The notes beneath the pieces were generated by a model that was given only the letters and a program-made list of their open reading frames with translations, did no database searches and was not told where the DNA came from. A program made the translations under genes and the position numbers. This document shows, piece after piece, positions 4,733-8,480 of a stretch of 8,480 bases of DNA. Location: NCBI GenBank assembly GCA_958424475.1, contig CATZTY010000033.1, forward strand, positions 1 through 8,480, in the 5' to 3' direction. Source of the stretch: an uncultured Collinsella sp. GTDB taxonomy: Bacteria > Actinomycetota > Coriobacteriia > Coriobacteriales > Coriobacteriaceae. Numbering within the stretch: position 1 is the stretch's first letter; each line of letters starts with the position of its first letter.

Positions 4733-7474
4733 TTACTCGTCGAGGAGATCTTCTAGCATGTCGTTGCCGTCGCCAAGGTCGACTGGGGCCTCTTCGGCGT
4801 CGGCTGCGGCCTCGGCACCTTCGCCTTCGGGCTTCTCTTTGGCGGCCGTCATGCGGGCTACGGCGCAGATGCGGTCGTTGTCGTCGACGGCCATCATCTT
4901 GACGCCCTGGGTGGCGCGACCGGTTTGGCTGATCTCGTCGGTCTTGACGCGAATGACCGTCGCGCCCTCCGTCACGATGAACAGCTCATGCTGCGGGCCC
5001 ACCGTCTTCATGGCGGCGAGGTTGCCCTTGCGCTCGGTCATCTGGATGGTGTAGACACCCTGACCGCCGCGGTTCTGCTCCGGGTAATCCGAGACCGGCG
5101 TGCGTTTGCCGTAACCGCGCTCGGTAATGACAAACAGGTCGCCGTTACCGTTGGTAATCTCCATACCAAGAACGCTCACGCCTTCCTTCATGCCAATGCC
5201 GCGGACACCGCTGGTATCGCGACCAGTGGCGCGCACCTGGTCCTCGGGGAACATAATCGCCTTGCCCGCGGTGGTTGCCATGATGATCTTGTCACCCTCG
5301 CGCACGCGGCGCACGTTCAGCAGCGCGTCGTCGTCACGCAGGTTGATAGCGATCAGGCCGTCGCGACGGCTGCGGTCATATGCGCTCATCACGGTCTTTT
5401 TGACCATGCCGCTCTTGGTGGCAAACATCAGGTACTCGTCGGCCGGGAACTCGCGGCAGCTGATGACGCTCGCGATCTTCTCGCCCTCCTCGAAAGGCAG
5501 CAGGTTGACGATCGCGGTGCCGCGCGCCTGGCGCGTACCCACCGGCAGCTCGTGCACCTTCAGGCGATAGACCTTGCCCTTGCTCGAGAAGAACAGCACG
5601 TACTCGTGCGTGGACGCGATGAACATCTCGTCGATGACGTCGTCCTCTTTGAGGTTGACGCCCGACACGCCCTTGCCACCGCGCTTTTGGGCACGGTAGG
5701 CGGCCACCGGGATACGCTTAACGTAGCCGGTGTGGGTGATGGTCACGACCATGTCCTCGTCGGCGATGAGGTCCTCGACATCCAGGTCCTTCTCAACCTG
5801 GCTGATCTCGGTGCGGCGCTTGTCGCCGAACTTCTTGGAGATCTCGCGCATCTCTTCCTTGATGACGCCCAGGATCTTCTCCTCATGCGCCAGCAGGTCC
5901 TCGTAGTAGGCGATGGCGCGGCGCAGGCCGTCCAACTCTTCCTGAATCTTGTCGCGCTCCAGGCCGGTCAGGCGGCGCAACTTCATCTCGAGGATGGCCG
6001 TGGTCTGCTCGGGCGTAAAGCCAAAGCGCTCGATCAAGCGGCTGCTGGCCTCGGAGTCGGTCTGCGAGGAGCGGATGATGCTAATGACCTCGTCGATATG
6101 GTCGAGAGCCATAAGATAACCCTCGAGGATATGCGCGCGGGCTTGGGCCTTCTTAAGGTCGAAGCGGGTGCGGCGAGTGACGACGTCGACCTGGTGGTCG
6201 ATGTAGTGCTGCAGCATCTCACGCAGGCTCAGGCATTTGGGAACGCCGTTGACGAGCGCCAGGTTGTTGGCGCCAAAGGTCGTCTGCAGCGAGGTGTACT
6301 TATACAGGTTGTTGAGCACGACCTGCGGAATGACGCCCTTCTTGAGCTCGATAACCAGACGGATGCCCTTCTGGTTGGACTCATCGCGCATATCCGAGAT
6401 ACCCTCGATGCGCTTGTCGTTGACAAGCTGGGCGATCTTCTCCTGCAGGGTGCCCTTGTTGACCATGTAGGGAATCTCGGTAAAGACCAGGCGGCTGCGG
6501 CCGGTCTTGGTGGACTCCACGTGTGCCTTGGCACGCACGGTAATGGAGCCGCGGCCGGTCTCGTAGCTCTGCTTAATGCCGGCGCTGCCCATGATGATGG
6601 CGCCGGTGGGGAAGTCCGGACCGGGCATGATCTGCATGAGCTCGTCGACGGTGGCGTCGGGGTTGTCGATCAGGTAGCAGGTGGCCTCAATCGCCTCGGT
6701 GAGGTTGTGCGGGGCGATGTTGGTGGCCATGCCGACGGCGATGCCCTGGCTGCCGTTGACCAGCAGGTTGGGGAAGCGCGCAGGCAGCGCCACGGGCTCG
6801 GCGAGCGATTCGTCGTAGTTGGGCTGCCAGTCGACGGTATCCTTCTGCAGGTCGCGCAGCAGTTCCATGGCGGGCTTTGCCAGGCGGCTCTCGGTGTAAC
6901 GCATGGCTGCCGCGCCGTCGCCGTCGATGTTACCGAAGTTGCCATGACCGTCGATGAGCGGCGTGCGCATGGAGAACCACTGTGCCAGGCGGACCATGGC
7001 CTCGTAGACCGCAAAGTCACCGTGCGGGTGGTACTTACCGATAACTTCGCCGACCGTCCACGCCGACTTCTTGTGCGGGCGGTTGGGGTAGATGCCGCTC
7101 TCGTTCATCGCGTACAGGATGCGGCGGTGCACCGGCTTTAAGCCGTCGCGCACGTCCGGCAGGGCGCGCGCCGTGATGACCGACATCGAATACTCGATAA
7201 ACGACTGCTTCATCTCGCGACCGAACTCCGAAATCTGGAGCTGGCCGCCGTTGATATCCTCGCCGGCCGAGGCGCCACGGTCGACTTCGCCAAAACTCTC
7301 CTCGAGCTCGCCGTCGTCATCCTCTTCCTCGTCATCATCGACATCGGGGTTATAGGCGTCCGGGTCGCCGTCCTCGCCCTGCTCAGCACGGGCAAGCAGG
7401 CGCTTCAGATCGTCGGGCATGCCGGCATCGCCGGCCTCGTCCATACCCCCGTTATTGTTGATATCGTCTGCCAC
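4733..7474 (-). CDS. gyrA: DNA gyrase subunit A, with long acidic N-terminal extension
   Basis: This is the DNA-cleaving and wrapping subunit of gyrase, 913 residues. The start is GTG at 7474, preceded by AGGAGG 4 nt upstream and only 11 nt after the gyrB stop. Residues 1-85 are an extension rich in Asp and Glu, densest at 34-65; the conserved GyrA body begins near 87 ([14 protein letters not shown]). The breakage-reunion domain follows, with HRRILYAM near 116-123, the quinolone region [14 protein letters not shown] at 141-154, and the catalytic tyrosine Tyr193 in AAAMRYTE. The GyrA box QKRGGKG at 596-602 marks this as gyrase rather than topoisomerase IV. The beta-pinwheel domain runs to about 870 and ends in an acidic tail finishing LEDLLDE. 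Phe154 stands where E. coli has Ser83, and Glu158 where it has Asp87. Trp at 139 and 166 replace the Arg and Pro of E. coli. Confidence 0.97.
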   Translation of the reverse strand: MADDINNNGGMDEAGDAGMPDDLKRLLARAEQGEDGDPDAYNPDVDDDEEEDDDGELEESFGEVDRGASAGEDINGGQLQISEFGREMKQSFIEYSMSVITARALPDVRDGLKPVHRRILYAMNESGIYPNRPHKKSAWTVGEVIGKYHPHGDFAVYEAMVRLAQWFSMRTPLIDGHGNFGNIDGDGAAAMRYTESRLAKPAMELLRDLQKDTVDWQPNYDESLAEPVALPARFPNLLVNGSQGIAVGMATNIAPHNLTEAIEATCYLIDNPDATVDELMQIMPGPDFPTGAIIMGSAGIKQSYETGRGSITVRAKAHVESTKTGRSRLVFTEIPYMVNKGTLQEKIAQLVNDKRIEGISDMRDESNQKGIRLVIELKKGVIPQVVLNNLYKYTSLQTTFGANNLALVNGVPKCLSLREMLQHYIDHQVDVVTRRTRFDLKKAQARAHILEGYLMALDHIDEVISIIRSSQTDSEASSRLIERFGFTPEQTTAILEMKLRRLTGLERDKIQEELDGLRRAIAYYEDLLAHEEKILGVIKEEMREISKKFGDKRRTEISQVEKDLDVEDLIADEDMVVTITHTGYVKRIPVAAYRAQKRGGKGVSGVNLKEDDVIDEMFIASTHEYVLFFSSKGKVYRLKVHELPVGTRQARGTAIVNLLPFEEGEKIASVISCREFPADEYLMFATKSGMVKKTVMSAYDRSRRDGLIAINLRDDDALLNVRRVREGDKIIMATTAGKAIMFPEDQVRATGRDTSGVRGIGMKEGVSVLGMEITNGNGDLFVITERGYGKRTPVSDYPEQNRGGQGVYTIQMTERKGNLAAMKTVGPQHELFIVTEGATVIRVKTDEISQTGRATQGVKMMAVDDNDRICAVARMTAAKEKPEGEGAEAAADAEEAPVDLGDGNDMLEDLLDE

Positions 7475-7485
7475 GTTACCTCCTC
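7475..7485 (-). promoter_or_regulatory. Ribosome-binding site that sets the gyrA GTG start
   Basis: The 11 bases between the gyrB stop and the gyrA GTG read GAGGAGGTAAC, a near-perfect Shine-Dalgarno with a short 4-nt spacing. The later ATG codons at residues 11 and 19 have no properly spaced site. This supports the acidic extension as translated protein, with the two subunits translationally coupled. Confidence 0.75.

Positions 7486-8480
<995 letters not shown>

Noticed and set aside
4398..4902. Short open frames crossing the large palindrome on both strands (4398-4661 minus; 4486-4902 plus)
   Set aside because: They run through a tRNA gene, a terminator or the gyrA 3' end, and their translations are Arg/Pro/Cys-rich without any family resemblance. 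The palindrome explains the sequence better.
4925..7141. 738-codon open frame on the plus strand
   Set aside because: It is antisense to gyrA with the same Leu/Val/Asp/His-rich composition, no recognisable domain and no ribosome-binding site. It is a by-product of gyrA codon use.

Overview
This is a G+C-rich chromosomal window in which every gene but one lies on the minus strand. Protein content and composition suggest an actinobacterial relative of the class Coriobacteriia, probably Collinsella-like. That placement is inference from how the proteins read, not from a database search. Most of the content is housekeeping: DNA gyrase (gyrB-gyrA), a translational GTPase (typA), a bifunctional-nuclease-family protein and three tRNAs. 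I did not find a clear new multigene system. The interesting signals are lesions, substitutions and structured intergenic DNA.

Layout, left to right. Positions 2-493 (+) hold the C-terminal part of a multi-pass membrane protein. It converges on typA across a hairpin and a bidirectional terminator (501-600). typA (2459 to 621, minus) reads as a full-length TypA/BipA except for one in-frame TAG after codon 336, with no frame change. Upstream of typA come an unrecognised 149-residue protein (3026-2577), a small two-helix membrane protein (3446-3057) and a bifunctional nuclease (3947-3447). These three are tightly packed, and the nuclease has a candidate promoter whose start region is covered by a 19-bp palindrome.

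Positions 4088-4477 form a tRNA unit read on the minus strand: promoter, tRNA-Ile(GAT), a 16-bp perfect hairpin, tRNA-Ala(TGC), an identical second tRNA-Ile(GAT), and a strong intrinsic terminator. Positions 4481-4666 contain no gene but a large nested palindrome with perfect 34-bp arms. It abuts the gyrA terminator (4660-4692).

The rest is the gyrB-gyrA operon (from beyond 8480 down to 4733), with an 11-nt gap between the genes. GyrA carries Phe at the position equivalent to E. coli Ser83, the main quinolone-contact residue. It also has an unusual, very acidic N-terminal extension of about 70 residues. GyrB and GyrA form the A2B2 enzyme that introduces negative supercoils. TypA acts on ribosomes, so the premature stop would be expected to impair ribosome assembly or stress and cold adaptation, unless it is a sequencing error or the two halves cooperate.
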